Positions 34,685 through 46,954 of a stretch of DNA of 64,000 nt are shown piece by piece. Source of the DNA: Aristolochia californica. Lineage: Eukaryota; Streptophyta; Magnoliopsida; Piperales; Aristolochiaceae. A model generated the notes under the pieces. It was not told where the DNA came from, did no database searches, and saw only the letters and a list, made by a program, of their open reading frames with translations. Positions within the stretch are counted from its first letter, which is position 1; every line of letters begins with the position of its first letter. The position numbers were made by a program, and so were the translations under genes. The DNA lies in NCBI GenBank assembly GCA_029961685.1, contig JARWKL010000011.1:2544501-2608500 (forward strand). The letters run 5' to 3'.

Positions 34685-37600
34685 TGTTATCGTATGTATA
34701 TATTAAGTGGTGAGGGGCATAAGGGGAAGAAGTCGGGGGAGGGGGGGTCATATTGATGGGAGTGATCCCGCACTTCAAGGCTTTGTCCAAGTGGAAAGTC
34801 AAGGATACAAGGGTTATAACTTGGATCTTTCTATTGAGCCTCATTTTGTTCTCAATCTAAGGCCTTATAAAAATGCAGTTGATATGTGGAATTACCTCAA
34901 CAGGTTTACCATCAAGACAACTCGGCTCGACAATTTTAATTGAAGTATGAGATGGCTAATTTCACACAGGAAGCCTCTCCATTGAGAAATATTTTTCTAG
35001 TTTTCAAAATCTTTGGGTTGATTATTCAGACATTGTTTATGCTAATGTTCCCGTTGTAGCTCTCTCTGATGTTTAAGCAGTGCATGAAATAAGCAAGAGA
35101 GATCAATTCTTGATGAAGCTCCGTTTCGATTTTGAAATTGCACGTTCTAATTTGATGAATCGTCATCCTGTACCATCTCTAGATACTTGTTTTAGTGAAC
35201 TTCTTCGTGAGGAGCAACGTATAGTAACTTAGACTGGCATAGAACATCGGGCTAATGTCAGTGCCCCTGTTATTGTGGCATATGCAACATAGGGGAGGAA
35301 TAAGGGTCGAGATATGTGTGTTGTCCAGTGCTTTAGTTGTAAAGTTTTTGGTCATATTACTCGGGATTGCCCTAAGAAGTTCTATAACTACTGCAAGAAA
35401 TAGGGTCATATCATCTCTGCTTGTCCCATTCAACCTTAAAGGAAGCAGGGTACTGCTTATCATGCGTCCGCTGGTGCCTTTAGTTCTGTTGTATTGCCTG
35501 TTGCCTCATCGGTTGTTCCTATTCCTGCCCCTATAACCTTAGCAAACCCGAGCATACTCACTCCTGAAATGGTACAACAGATGATCTTCTCTGCCTTTTC
35601 TTCTTTTGGCCTCTCAAGTAATTAAAAAGTTTCTTCTAAGCCATGATATATTGACTCTAGAGCATCTAACCATATGACTAATACTATTGTTTCTCTTTCC
35701 AATGTCAGAAATTATGATGGAAATCTGAAAATTAACACCATTGATGGTAGTTCTCTGCCTATGAGGTGCTATTGGTGATCTTTCCTCTTCCTTAAATGTT
35801 TTTGTGTCTCTTGACCTCACCACAAATCTTATTTTTGTTGGTCAATTGGTTGATAATAATTGTAATGTCTATTTCTCTCGTTCTGGTTGTGTCATGTAGG
35901 ATCAAGCGTAAGGGAAGATGATCGTGAAGGGGCCTAAAATGAGACGACTTTTTCCTCTTCACGTTTTTCCTTCCACCTTTATTCCTAGTTTTCTTTTACT
36001 TTCCTTTGTATGCAATGTTGTTGGTTATGGAACTAAGATGTGGCATAGACGTCTAGGCCACCCAAACTCTGATGTACTTCATAAGTTGTTTAATTCTATT
36101 TTATTAGGACATAAAGCATGTTCTTCACTTGATCTTTCCTTTGAATGTCCATCATGCAAACTTGGCAAAAGTAAAGTTCTACCTTTTCCTCATCATACAT
36201 CTCATGTCTTACAATGTTTCGATATTATTCAAAGTGTTGTTTGGGGGATTGTACCTATTGTTTCTCATGCGCATTACAAGTACTTTGTTACATTTATTGA
36301 TGACTTTAGTCGCTTTACTTGAGTTTACTTCCTACGGGCTAATGCCAAAGTTTTTTTTAGTATTTAAGCATTTTCTTGAGCTTCTTGAGACTCAATTCTC
36401 TACTAGCATCGAGGTCTTGCGCTCTGATCCTGGCGGCGAATACATGTCTAATGAGTTTTAGGACTTTCTTCAAAGCAAATGGATCATCTCTCAACGTTCT
36501 TGTCCTTCGACACTGCAACAAAATGGTGTTGCTGAGAGGAAAAATCATCACCATTTTGATATGGTAAAAACTCTTTTACTTGAATCATCTGTTCCTCCTC
36601 GTTTTTTGTGTGAAGCGCTTTGTACTTCGGTTCATTTGATCAATCGCTTACCCTCTCCTACGTTACATCATGTTTCTCCCTTTTTTAAGTTTTTTGGTGA
36701 TTCTCCTTCATATTATGATCTTCGAACATTTGGTTGTGTTTGTTTTGTGCATCTCCCTGCTCAAGAACGACATAAACTTAGAACTCAATATGTTAAGTGT
36801 GTTTTTCTTGGTTATGTTATACCTCAAAAGGGTTATGTTTATTATGATCTACATGCTCGCCGTATACGTGTTTCTAGGAATGTGGTTTTCTTTAAAAAAT
36901 AATTTTTTTCCATCTCATGTTGAGCTACCATTTGCATCATGATCTCTTCTGTCGAGCTTTTATGATTCCCCGACAATTGTGGAAAGGTTCAAACCTGGTT
37001 TTGTGTATGGAAGACGTAATCGACATGAGTCTGGTTCTACTTCCTCTGTGCCCCCTCACAATCTTGACCTGACACCTGCTCCTACTCCTGCTCCTGCTTC
37101 CACCACTCTTCGTCGGTCTACTCGTACTTCTCGGCCCCCTAATTGGTATAGTTTCTCCTCCACTGTCTCTCCTATGGCTACTTTATCCTCTATTTCCATT
37201 CCCTCTTGCTACAAACAGGCCATAGAACATGAGTGTTGACAAAATACAATGCAAACAAAACTTTGAGCACTTGAGGAGAATCACACTTGAGATATTGTTC
37301 CTTGCCCCCCTACAATCAAGGCTTTTGGGAGTAAATAGGTTTTCTCTATAAAGCTTCGCTCTGATAACTTTTTGGATCGGTACAAAGCTCGCCTAGTAGC
37401 TCTAGGCAACAAACAGGAATATGAGATTGATTATGAGGATATATTTACTCCTATTGCCAAAATGACCACGGTTCGAACCATCTTAGCTATTGCTGCTTCC
37501 CAGTCATGGCAACCGCATCAGATGGATGTAAAGAACACATTTCTTCACGGTGATCTTCAAGAAGAGATCTACATGAAGCTTGCCTCTTGTATGACTACTT

Positions 37601-38745
37601 TTTCTCTGTAGGATGTTTGTAAGCTAAGGCATTCTTTGTATGGACTCAGGCAAGCTCCCCGGGCTCGGTTTGAGAATTTTCACAGTACGCTTCTTACCTT
37701 CAGGTTTAAAAGAAGTCAGTATGATTCTTCTCTCTTCTTCCACAAGTCTGCATCAGGTATAGTCCTTCTCTTGGTTTATGTGGATGATATTATCATTATT
37801 GGCACTGATTGTGGTTTGATTACTAAGGCTCACCAGATGTTGCATGTCACTTTCCATATGAAAGATATTGGCCAGCTAATATACTTCTTAGGATTGGAAG
37901 TACATCATCGGGCCAATGGTATTTTCTTAAACCAGCATAAGTATATTCAAGATATTATTACCTTGGCTAGTTTGGAGGACACTTCTTCTATTGATACTCC
38001 TATGGAGGTAAATGTCAAATAACGAAAGATGAAGGGGACCTTCTAGATGACCCTACTCTCTATCTACGCCTGGTTGGGAGTCTCATCTACTTGACCACGA
38101 CTCGCCCCGATATCTCCTATATAGTTCATCCGGTTAGTCAGTTTATGTCCTCTCCCCGGCATCTCCATATTACTGCAGTTTGACGCATTATCCGCTATCT
38201 TCGAGGTTCTCCTACTAGTGGGTTATTCTTTCCTATAGGCTCATCCCTTCAACTTGTTGCTTATAGTGATGCCGATTAGGCTAGGTGTTCTGATACATGT
38301 CAATCTACTACGGGTTGGTGTATGTTTTTAGGTGGTACCTTAATTTCTTGGAGATGTAAGAAACAAGATTGTGTTTCTAAATCCTCTACTGATGTCAAGT
38401 ATCATGCCATGTTTACTGCTTGTTATGAGATTGTATGGCTATGAGGTCTTCTTGAGGAGTTTGAGTTCCCTCAGACTACTTCTACCCCTCTTCATGCTGA
38501 TAACACTAGTGCTATTCAGATTGCCACCAATCCCGTTTTCCATTAACGCACCAAGCACATTGAGGTTGATTGTCATTCTATCCGAGATACCTTGGAGAGG
38601 AGGGTGATATCTCTTCCTTACATTTCTTCGGATCTCCAAGTGGCCGATATCTTCACCAAAGCAATGACTCGATGGTGGTATCAATTTTTGGTAGGCAAAT
38701 TATTGCTGGTTGACTTACCAACATCAAATTGAATAGGATGTTATC

Positions 38746-38790
<45 letters not shown>

Positions 38791-38899
38791 AGTTTAAGTG
38801 GGGAGGGACATTATTGTAACTTTCTTTCTTATCAGGGGAGGGGCACTTTTTTACCTTGAACCTCACTATGTAATATGAGTTTTTCGGAATATATTGACA
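34685..38899 (+). mobile_element. Copia-3: degenerate Ty1-copia element with TSD AGGAT/AGGAC
   Basis: The element begins TGTTATCG at 34685 in a much-shortened 5' LTR and ends in a 3' LTR at 38739-38899. Flanks AGGAT (34680-34684) and AGGAC (38900-38904) differ by one base. Between them, plus-strand pieces give gag (LRPYKNAVDMWNYLNRF), zinc knuckle words (GHITRDCP), integrase (MWHRRLGHPNSDVL, FVTFIDDFSRFT) and RT ([48 protein letters not shown]). RNase H follows in broken frames with many stops. It is of the copia-2 lineage and cannot encode a functional polyprotein. Confidence 0.85.
38739..38899 (+). repeat. Copia-3 3' LTR with (TA)n microsatellite
   Basis: 161-bp LTR from TGTTATCG to TTGACA. 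A TA dinucleotide run occupies about 38747-38787; the short 5' LTR remnant has only GTATGTATATAT there, so the run grew after insertion. Confidence 0.75.
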
Positions 38900-39599
38900 A
38901 GGACAGTATGTGAAATGGAAGCCGGCTGTGATAGAGTTGTTTGGGTTCGAGTGTGAATGGGACTTCCTTAATTGAGTGTTCTAATAGACTGTACTCATGA
39001 AATTAAGAGAAGTTTTGAGATATTCTCAATTTTCTATCTTTTACAATATGAACTATACACGTTATTGCATGATCACAGTTATAGCAAGGTATAATTATGG
39101 GTGGCGCTGCTGCTTCCTCTATTGCTCGATCTACACCTGTAAGAAGAACGACAGGAAAGAGAATAAAAAAGGACGAAAAGCACCCAGGCATGCTCCCTGT
39201 GCTGCTCCACTGCTTTCAGTGCAAATTAATTGCACGCAAAGAACAACAAGTTTCTTCTCTGATTCATTTCATTTCCTTGGTTTTTCTATTTTATGGTTTT
39301 CAATATCTTTTTTATCTAATTCAATACGTTTTCAGGATTTTCTGCCTGGTGTTTCATTTCGTTTCATCTCTCTGTTCAACCGTTATGTGAGTTGTGCTTT
39401 CTTTTGTAGGTGTACACACGACTTTGTTCTCTATAAATTTTAAGTTGCTGCATCTTTCTGTCAAAGATGACTTCTTTGCCTAGAAACCATCACCTATTTC
39501 GCTCCATCATTCCATGCAAACCCATTACCTACGTCTTTCTATTTCCATCATCTCTTGCTATTTTATGTTTCTATCAAATATAGTAACTTCTTGACCAAC
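38900..39599 (+). repeat. Conserved upstream block (unit 5 copy)
   Basis: Right-hand part of the block interrupted by copia-3; matches 7230-7660, 13350-13800 and 26350-26990. The plus-strand frame 39097 onward (MGGAAASSIARSTPVRRTTG, then KRIKKDEKHPG) is the best preserved of the four copies. No protein is recognised and no splice pattern could be proved. Confidence 0.45.
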
Positions 39600-40560
39600 C
39601 TTTAAAATTTACTGACATCCACATCATTTCTCGATTCTCTGTATATAATTTCACATTAGGGTCATATCAAGTTGTCTACACCCAAACATTCTTGTTTCTT
39701 CGAGTAAATTTAATACATATTTTTTTTTGAAATAAAACAATACCATAATGTCATTACAACATTTTAATTTGAAGAATTTTTTTTAATAAACAGAGATCTT
39801 TAGTTTGGAAAAAATTTATACAATCCTTCATTTACCTTGCAAATACTACTTAATCACTCTGAATGAGAATGATATCATCCACATAAACAACCAAAAGAAT
39901 AACATCATTATTAGTATGTTTAACAAACACAAAACCATCCATTTAAAGCTTCTTAAAACCAAAACCACAAACAACCTTACCGAATTTCTAAAACCATGCT
40001 CAAAGAGATTGCTTAGGGCCATAAATTATTGACTTTTTAAATTTATACACGTACTCTCCTTTGACCACAAACCCCGGTGGTTGAAACATATAAACTTCAA
40101 AGTTCGCCATTGAGAAAAACATTTTTAACATGAAGTTGATATAAAGACCAATTAGAATTTGCAACATAAGAAATTAGGAGTCTTAGAAAGTTGAGTTTAC
40201 TAATCGAAGGAAGAAGAAGTTTCCTCATAATCAATGTCATAAGTTTGGGCATACTTTTTAGCAACCAACCTAGTTTTCAATTGGGAAATAGATCCATTTG
40301 GATTGTGTTTTACTGTAAATATTATATAGCCTACATGTTTCTTCCAAGTGGTTGAGAAGTGAAATAATGTCCTATTAGCATAAATAATTGCCATCTCCTC
40401 TAAGAGAGCTCTCCAACTTGGGTACTTCAAAGCCTTAACATAATCCCTTCCTTGCATTACCCTATTAAGATAAGCGGCAGCTACGGAATTTTGATTAAAA
40501 TTTAATTTTTTAATACAAATTCTATAAAAAAATTCAAGAACATATCTAAAAGAATTCATA
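39600..40560 (-). pseudogene. Old copia reverse-transcriptase relic (unit 5 copy)
   Basis: The minus-strand frame 40200-40559 reads ALKYPSWRALLEEMAIIYAN, GYIIFTVKHNPNGSISQ, then LKTRLVAKKYAQTYDIDYEET, the RT N-terminus of a copia element. The YVDD half continues leftwards to about 39660 with stops. It is the most complete copy of the relic that lies in units 1, 2, 4 and 5. Confidence 0.8.
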
Positions 40561-41214
40561 AGTAGCTTAGTTTAAGTTTTTGAGAAATGAGTTTCTAAGA
40601 AAATGGTTTTTCCACTCTCACAAAACATCTTCGGGGAATAGAGGAAAATCATACTATAGAATCCTGCATTTGTTTTTAAATTTAAAATCCTTACACCGGT
40701 AAGTCATCACCCACAAGTGATACAAGGATGGAAGAAACAATAATGGTAGTTTGACTCAGTGCAGAGACAATGGCCTGAACCCCCCTATAAACAGCGAAAG
40801 AAGAAACAAATAACAACAAATTATAGAAGACGGAAACTCGAAAGATTTCGATTTCATGTTGTTGTTAATCTCGGTTTCATCCAGCCTTCTATTTGTGTAA
40901 ATGAAATGGGATGAACTTGAAAGCACAAATGTGGGATTTGCACTCTCCACTCTATTAGCATGCATCGGGAAATATAAAAAACTTCATGAGAAAGATAAAT
41001 AACTTTTTTTACCTTATATTATTTTTTAAAGACACTTACATTTGTAGCTTATTGAGAAAGCATTACAAAGAGTTCTTACATCTGATGCATTTGATCTTGT
41101 CTTTCTTTATCTTTTGCGTCTCTTTTTTGATTTCTTGCTTCTATCCTTGCATATTGTTCTTATCTTTCTCTATCTTTTGCTTTTATAATATTAATTTTCT
41201 CCCTTGCACTTTAA
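40561..41214. repeat. Non-coding unit 5 segment
   Basis: Paralogous to 8161-8640 and 27901-28440. AT-rich, with only short frames that I judge to be chance. It ends where the LTR of the next element begins. Confidence 0.5.
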
Positions 41215-43938
41215 AAATCAACAATAAGAGGGGAAGGAGAGAATAGATGTATTATAACTCTTGGGAGAGAAGGAGAGGACAAGAGGAGGAAAAAAAGGAC
41301 AAATTCCAAGAGGGGAATGAGGCTCAAGAGGCTAGAGCTTTACGCTCTTCCTTATGTCCATTGGACTGTATTAATAGTTATAGAAAGATGTTTACAATGT
41401 CAATAATGTCGTTAAGGCTACACCTCTTAAGAGAAAAACACATATAAGGACATACACTAGCTTGCATAATTACAAAGTGTTGAATTTATGGAAAAGAAAA
41501 ATACTTCATTGACTTCAATAACTTATTATAATTAGAGTACATGAACCTCTATTTATAATAGAGGAAGGTAGTAGGGTTCAATTATAATAAAACTACTTTT
41601 GTCCCAATTACACCCAAACTCTAACACTTAAAGATAAGTCCTAGCATAATTAAATAACTTAATATAGATAAAAGACAAGTATAACTTAAACTAGAACTCT
41701 CTAGGACACAATAAGATAAAGATGTCTTCTTGAGTCCTTCTTGATCTTCCAACTGATGTGATAAGGATGCCAACTCATGGTAATCATTGTAGGTCCTACT
41801 TCTTATGTGCTTGGGCCCATCTTATGGGCCTTCTTTGGTCGTGTGACTCATCTTATAATACTCTTAGATATGTGGGTTTTCCTTGGTCGTGTGGGTTTGG
41901 ACCCTATCTTCCAACACAAAGTCATGTCACCTCTTATTGAAGACTTGTCCTATTTACCATAATATAGCCCTACACATGTGGGTGTTTTTAACACTCCCCC
42001 TCAAATTGCTTAACTTCACTTTGCAAATAATCTTGGTCAAGAAACTTTAATCTTGTATGGATTGATTTTTTTTTGTTTTTTTGATAGTCTTGCTTTGATT
42101 TATTTTGTTCTTATTTATATTTTGTTTTGTAGTCTTCTTCTTGTTCTCCCCCTTACTTGGATTTTCTAGTCGCATAAAATTTGATTATCACTATATGTGA
42201 AATTATTTATTGTTGATTACCTCTTTCTTGTATTTCATCCCCTCAAGTTGGAGATCTGTTAGTTCTTTACCAAGAAACCCAACTTGTACAAAATAATGGT
42301 GAGAGAAAAAAATCACCCCTAGCCCAATGACAAAACTCTAACTCTAGTCTAAAATGGCTGCTCAAATTTAAATGTGGTCCAGTCCATTTTAGGGCAATGA
42401 AAAAAAATCTACTCACTTTTTAAGGCTAGCTCAAATACCACTAGGTTATACCACTTGGATAAAAGAATTGAATTAAGTTAGATATTGTATGCACTCCTGA
42501 TCTTTGAAAGAAATTGGTCTATAGGCATTTTTAAAAGAATTATACTTTGAGAAGTGTGTGAATAAAAAGATAATAACTCTCATACTTCAAACAGAAGGAG
42601 ACACAATCCATATATTTGTGAATTAAATGCGCTTTTAGACCAATAGATGGATAAAAAGTTACCAGGTTTGACTCAAGTGGGAGATAAAAAAAAAGTCTTT
42701 TATGAAAATGATGATTGAGGAAACCTAAAAAAAATTCCAATAAAAAAGTTTTGTGATGGAACATAATAATAAAAACTTTATAAAAGTACACTTCTCATAT
42801 AAGTCAATTACTTTTTAAAACAACTTGACCAATTAGGAAAGAAAATATTTAAGGAATAAATTCTGGAATGAGAGAGAGTTTTAGGACACCAAAATTTGGA
42901 ATTTAGAGTGAGGAAATAATATTTTCTAATTCAAAAATAAATTAAAATAAATTAAACTCATATAGGGAAATACTTCTCTTAAGGAAACTAATGTAATGTG
43001 ATATCAAAGAAATGAAACTCTTAAGGAAGGAAAGATACTTAAGTTGGTAAAATCTTGACTAAAGTTTGTAAAGAAATTAGCAACTCAAAAAGTGAAGCAA
43101 AAAAATTGGCTTAAATTCGGATTTTTGTATGCTACGGGTTACCTGCATGACCTTAAATTCTCCCGATGTGCATATCTCTCTCTAAAAAGATAGAATGTGA
43201 AACATTTTTTTTGGGATAGAAAGTAGGCTCTCAAATCTTTATTTTGAGATAGAATTATCTATATAAATTCTCAATCATGTTAGTACAAACCATTCAGAAA
43301 GTTGAGATTTTCTGTCACTACTCATAAATTTTTCAGCTACTTGACCTTTGCTAATTTAGATGTCATTTTTTTTTTAAAGAACTTGGATTGCAAAAATTAT
43401 TATTGTGTTGGTAACTAGACTTAAAGATCTTTATGAAAATATATAATATACTATATGAAAATTATGGTAAGAGAGTGAGAAATCAAATGAAAACTAGATA
43501 TTGGGAACTAATAAGACTAAAAGGAAAAATGAAAAAAAAAATTCTTTTTCTTTTTCATCTTCTTCTTCCTCCTCTGATACCATGTTGATTTTTAGGGCCT
43601 TCACATATACCCAATAAGATCACAAGAGAATGAGAGAAGAAAGAAAATCTAGCCCCTAGGAGAGGAGAGAAGAGAAGGAGAAAAACGAATTCCAAGTGGG
43701 GAATGAGGTTCAAGAGGCTAGAGTATGATGCCCTTCCTCATGCTCATTGGGCTATATTTATAGTTGTACAAAGATATTTACAATATCAATAATGCCCTTA
43801 GGGCTATAACTCTTAAGAGAAAAAAAGACACAAAAGCATATACACTTGCTTGTATAATTATAAAATTATGCCACCTCTTATTGAAGTATTATCCTTTTTA
43901 CTATAATACCACCCTACACACATGGGTGCCTTTTAACA
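41215..43938 (-). mobile_element. Non-coding LTR element with PBS and PPT, host of a nested solo LTR
   Basis: The right LTR at 43583-43938 (TG...CA) has directly to its left the complement of TGGTATCAGAGG (43571-43582), a near-perfect initiator tRNA-Met primer site. The left LTR (about 41215-41992, counting the inserted solo LTR) is followed by CTCCCCCTCAAATTGC at 41993, a polypurine tract on the minus strand. The internal part has no polyprotein. Positions 43270-43560 match the unit flank seen at 8640-8920 and 17060-17350, so part of the internal sequence is rearranged host DNA, or the two LTRs are of different insertions. Confidence 0.6.
41478..41916 (-). mobile_element. Solo LTR with perfect 5-bp target-site duplication CAAAG
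   Basis: 439 bp from TGTTGAATTT to CTTCCAACA, flanked by CAAAG at 41473-41477 and 41917-41921. The uninterrupted sequence ATTACAAAGTCATGTCACC at about 28785-28803 is the empty site. It is inserted in the LTR of the surrounding element. Family as 29436-29860. Confidence 0.9.
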
Positions 43939-44155
43939 TTTTTCTTCAAAATTACAAATAGAAAAAAAATCACAACTCCCCCTAGACAACCCTAATTCAT
44001 GACACCTCTCATAATCACCATGTGTCCATTGAAAATGTTGCCTAGAATAGGGGCTAGTAAAGAGGGGTCAAAACTATTTGTAACATTCATCTCAACACAA
44101 GTGGCTACAACTTTTTTCTATATATATTACATGTATACCATTGGAATATTCAAGT
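43939..44155. other. Short spacer between LTR element and G6
   Basis: No gene or repeat boundary recognised; AT-rich 3' flank of G6. Confidence 0.4.
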
Positions 44156-46314
44156 TCAACTAAAAGTTGTGGTGGCATCAGAGATATGTGAAGCAAGGTC
44201 AGTAAGAGTTCTAGCAATATTACGTATGAGAGGTCTCACATCAGGTTGCTCCTGAACACACTTGGAAGCCAGATCAAGTGCCTCGCAAAGGCCTTCGATT
44301 GGGTACTGACCCCCAAGCATTGGGTCTACCATTTGTAGGAAGTTTCGATCATCTTTCAATAAAGGTCGTGCCTGCAAGCATCCAAAAAGATCATTCACAG
44401 ATTAAGAATCTCATGCATTGGTCTCAAGGTTATTTCAATAACATAGAGAAGGACTCCACATGAAGTCTTGCCTTGCCCTGACTTCAACTTCCTCTTCATG
44501 AAACAGGAAAATAGACATGGTTTGAGAAAAGAAGAAAGAAAAAGAAAACTAAACTAAACTAAAACCACAATGAATAATGAGTGAACTGGAGAGGGAAGTG
44601 AATGCACTTACCCATTCAACTAGACTAGGCTCCTCAGTATCTTTAGAATTCCGAACCGCTTTCCTGCCAGTAATAATCTCTAAAAGAACAACACCAAAGC
44701 TATAGATGTCTGATTTTAAATTGAGCCTTCTTGACATTGCATACTCAGGTGCACTATATCCATCAGTAGCTATCACCGTTGTCCGCATAGGAGACTCATC
44801 TCCAACAGGTGCCAGTATTGCAAGACCCAAATCCGACAGTTTGGGAATGTATCCCTTCTCAAGTAAAATGTTTGAAGCCTTCAGACCACCAAAAATGACC
44901 GGGAAGATGGCTTCATCATGTAAAAATTCCAAACCCTTTGCTACACCAGCTGCTATTTTCATTCTAGTGTTCCAATCAAGATGTTTTTTGTTAGATGAAA
45001 GGTCTGCATTGCAAAATCAAGTGGATAAGAAACAAAAAATGATGATGAAATACTAAAAAACAAAACCCTGATAATGGTATTTAGTTTAGGCTATTAATTT
45101 ACCATGTAGATGATCCTGTAAAGAGCCTAAAGACATGTACTCATGAACCACAAACATCTGATTGCCTTCGGTATAGTATCCCACGAAATTTACAATGTTT
45201 TGGTGACGAATAAGCCTTTGCATCCGCACTTCAACAAGTAACTCCCGCTCACTTCCTGTTCCATAATTATACTGCTTGATGGCCACAACCTTTTTTGACG
45301 CAGAAACAGAGACAAAAATGACATTGGTGGACATTGATGAACAAATGGAAAACAGAACAAAATTATCACAATGTTCGGCCATTTAAGATATTTCTTCATT
45401 AGGTGCAGTTAAGAATTCAAGTGGAAAAAATGAGAGGAAGTACCATGTTTGCTTGTCCAGTAAAGGATTAAGAAAATCCAAGAATGTCAAATGATATCAT
45501 TTGTTACTCGTATGTTATGTTTAATATTCCGAGACGTTTTGCATTTCTAGGTGTATTGGAATCAAGGGGGTGGTATGTCTCAAACCAAGACTTCTTAACC
45601 CTCCATCAGAGACATCTTGGCGTTACTGCCACCTTAGTGTTCCAAGTAGGTCTGAGATAAATGATAAACAGAATACATGGCTGCAAGTTTTCCTCTAATT
45701 CCCTTTTTTGTTCCCGAAACAGATTGAGTGATTGAATGAATATTAAATTTGATTCTAATAAAATCAAAATCCAAAACTTACCTGGTTATTGCTCCTTAAT
45801 ATCCCTCTATAAACTCGACCATATCCACCCTCGCCGATCAGACAGTCAAACCTGAAGTACTTGGTTGCAGCAGCCAACTCATCAAATTTAAAAGTCTCAG
45901 ATCCATATTCAGAGACCTCCAGTTTCCCTAAAACAATAAAAAAGTTATTGCAATTTGTATGACAGAAAATTTTCAATTTAAAGCCACAAATATATTAACT
46001 ACCTTCGTCAATTATATACCTCGTCTCTTTACCGGCTTCGGGCTAGCAACGCCTGCAGTTAAAGCTCCGACGGGTATGCCCCATTGCTCCGCTGCAGATG
46101 AGTAGTGACCGTCTTCCAGGTCCCCGGTGTGGGTACTTCTCATGGACAGATCCCACCATCCAGGAGTACTCAAGCCTTCGTAAACTTCCCTAGCACTAGC
46201 AGATGGAGTCAGGGTGGCCTCGGAAGAGCTTACTGAGAATACCGAACGCATCGACGGCGTCCGGCAGCCTTGGTAGATCTCCGAGCTGCTCAACGGTGCG
46301 AAGGGGGCAGTCAT
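44156..46314 (-). CDS. G6: PBS1-like pseudokinase, intact five-exon frame
   Basis: Exons 46020-46314, 45782-45927, 45103-45289, 44612-45003 and 44156-44371 give 411 residues with good donors (GTATAT, GTAAGT, GTAAAT, GTAAGT). The leader is longer than in G2-G4 because the usual GACGGTGAGT donor reads GACGGTCACT here and a later donor is used. It has [10 protein letters not shown] and [10 protein letters not shown]. The kinase domain has [11 protein letters not shown] (complete P-loop) and VAIKQ; the catalytic loop is FGGLKASN (HRD replaced by FGG) and DFG is DLG. The activation segment keeps GDES, closer to PBS1's GDKS than in G3-G5, and YSAPEYAM. Predicted catalytically inactive, with an open frame that argues against simple decay. 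Confidence 0.82.
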
Positions 46315-46954
46315 AGCAAAGCGCAATTCCCTGACAGAGGAAACGTGGGCGAGTCTGGGAGGAGGGAAATGCTTTACGTGGGACATATCGAGCGACGGAA
46401 TTGACCTTTGGTAGAGAAACTTCCATGAAGACACACCTGAGTCGGAGAAAAGTCATCGAGGTGTTGGAATTACCTATGTAATTGGCTTACACAGTCCACT
46501 AATGCTTTTGGAACGACTCTCCCTAATGAAAGTGAATTCCATCAATATCAACATGGGAGATTAGGAGTGGAAGAAGGGATGCCTGTCTGACCTTTGATAT
46601 CACCTGGAAATGGAATTGGAGCTGGCCAAATGCCAAGTCTTCTCTCAATCAAATCTTCTCTTTGTTTTTTAAGGAAAATCGATGCCTTTCATGTTTTTGT
46701 CCTCTTTAACAGCGTCAACTGGAAGCTTTTTTCTCTCAAAAGATGTTAGTTGCGTCTTTGCCACTTTGAACTGAAACTCATAGCAGCAACATATACATAT
46801 ATGTATGGTAGTTTTGACTGATGTTGAAGTTAAAGACAAGGACCCTAGTTCACATGTACATATATTTTTACTTCCCATAATTGCTATCAATTCTTGGGCG
46901 AGGTGCTGCAGGAGCCAAATGTAAACCTTGCACCGGCGATAGCACATCAGGGAC

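Noticed and set aside
42540..42791. Minus-strand frame of 83 codons in the LTR element interior
   Set aside because: AT-rich, low-complexity translation with no homologous words in the paralogous remnant at 28860-29335.
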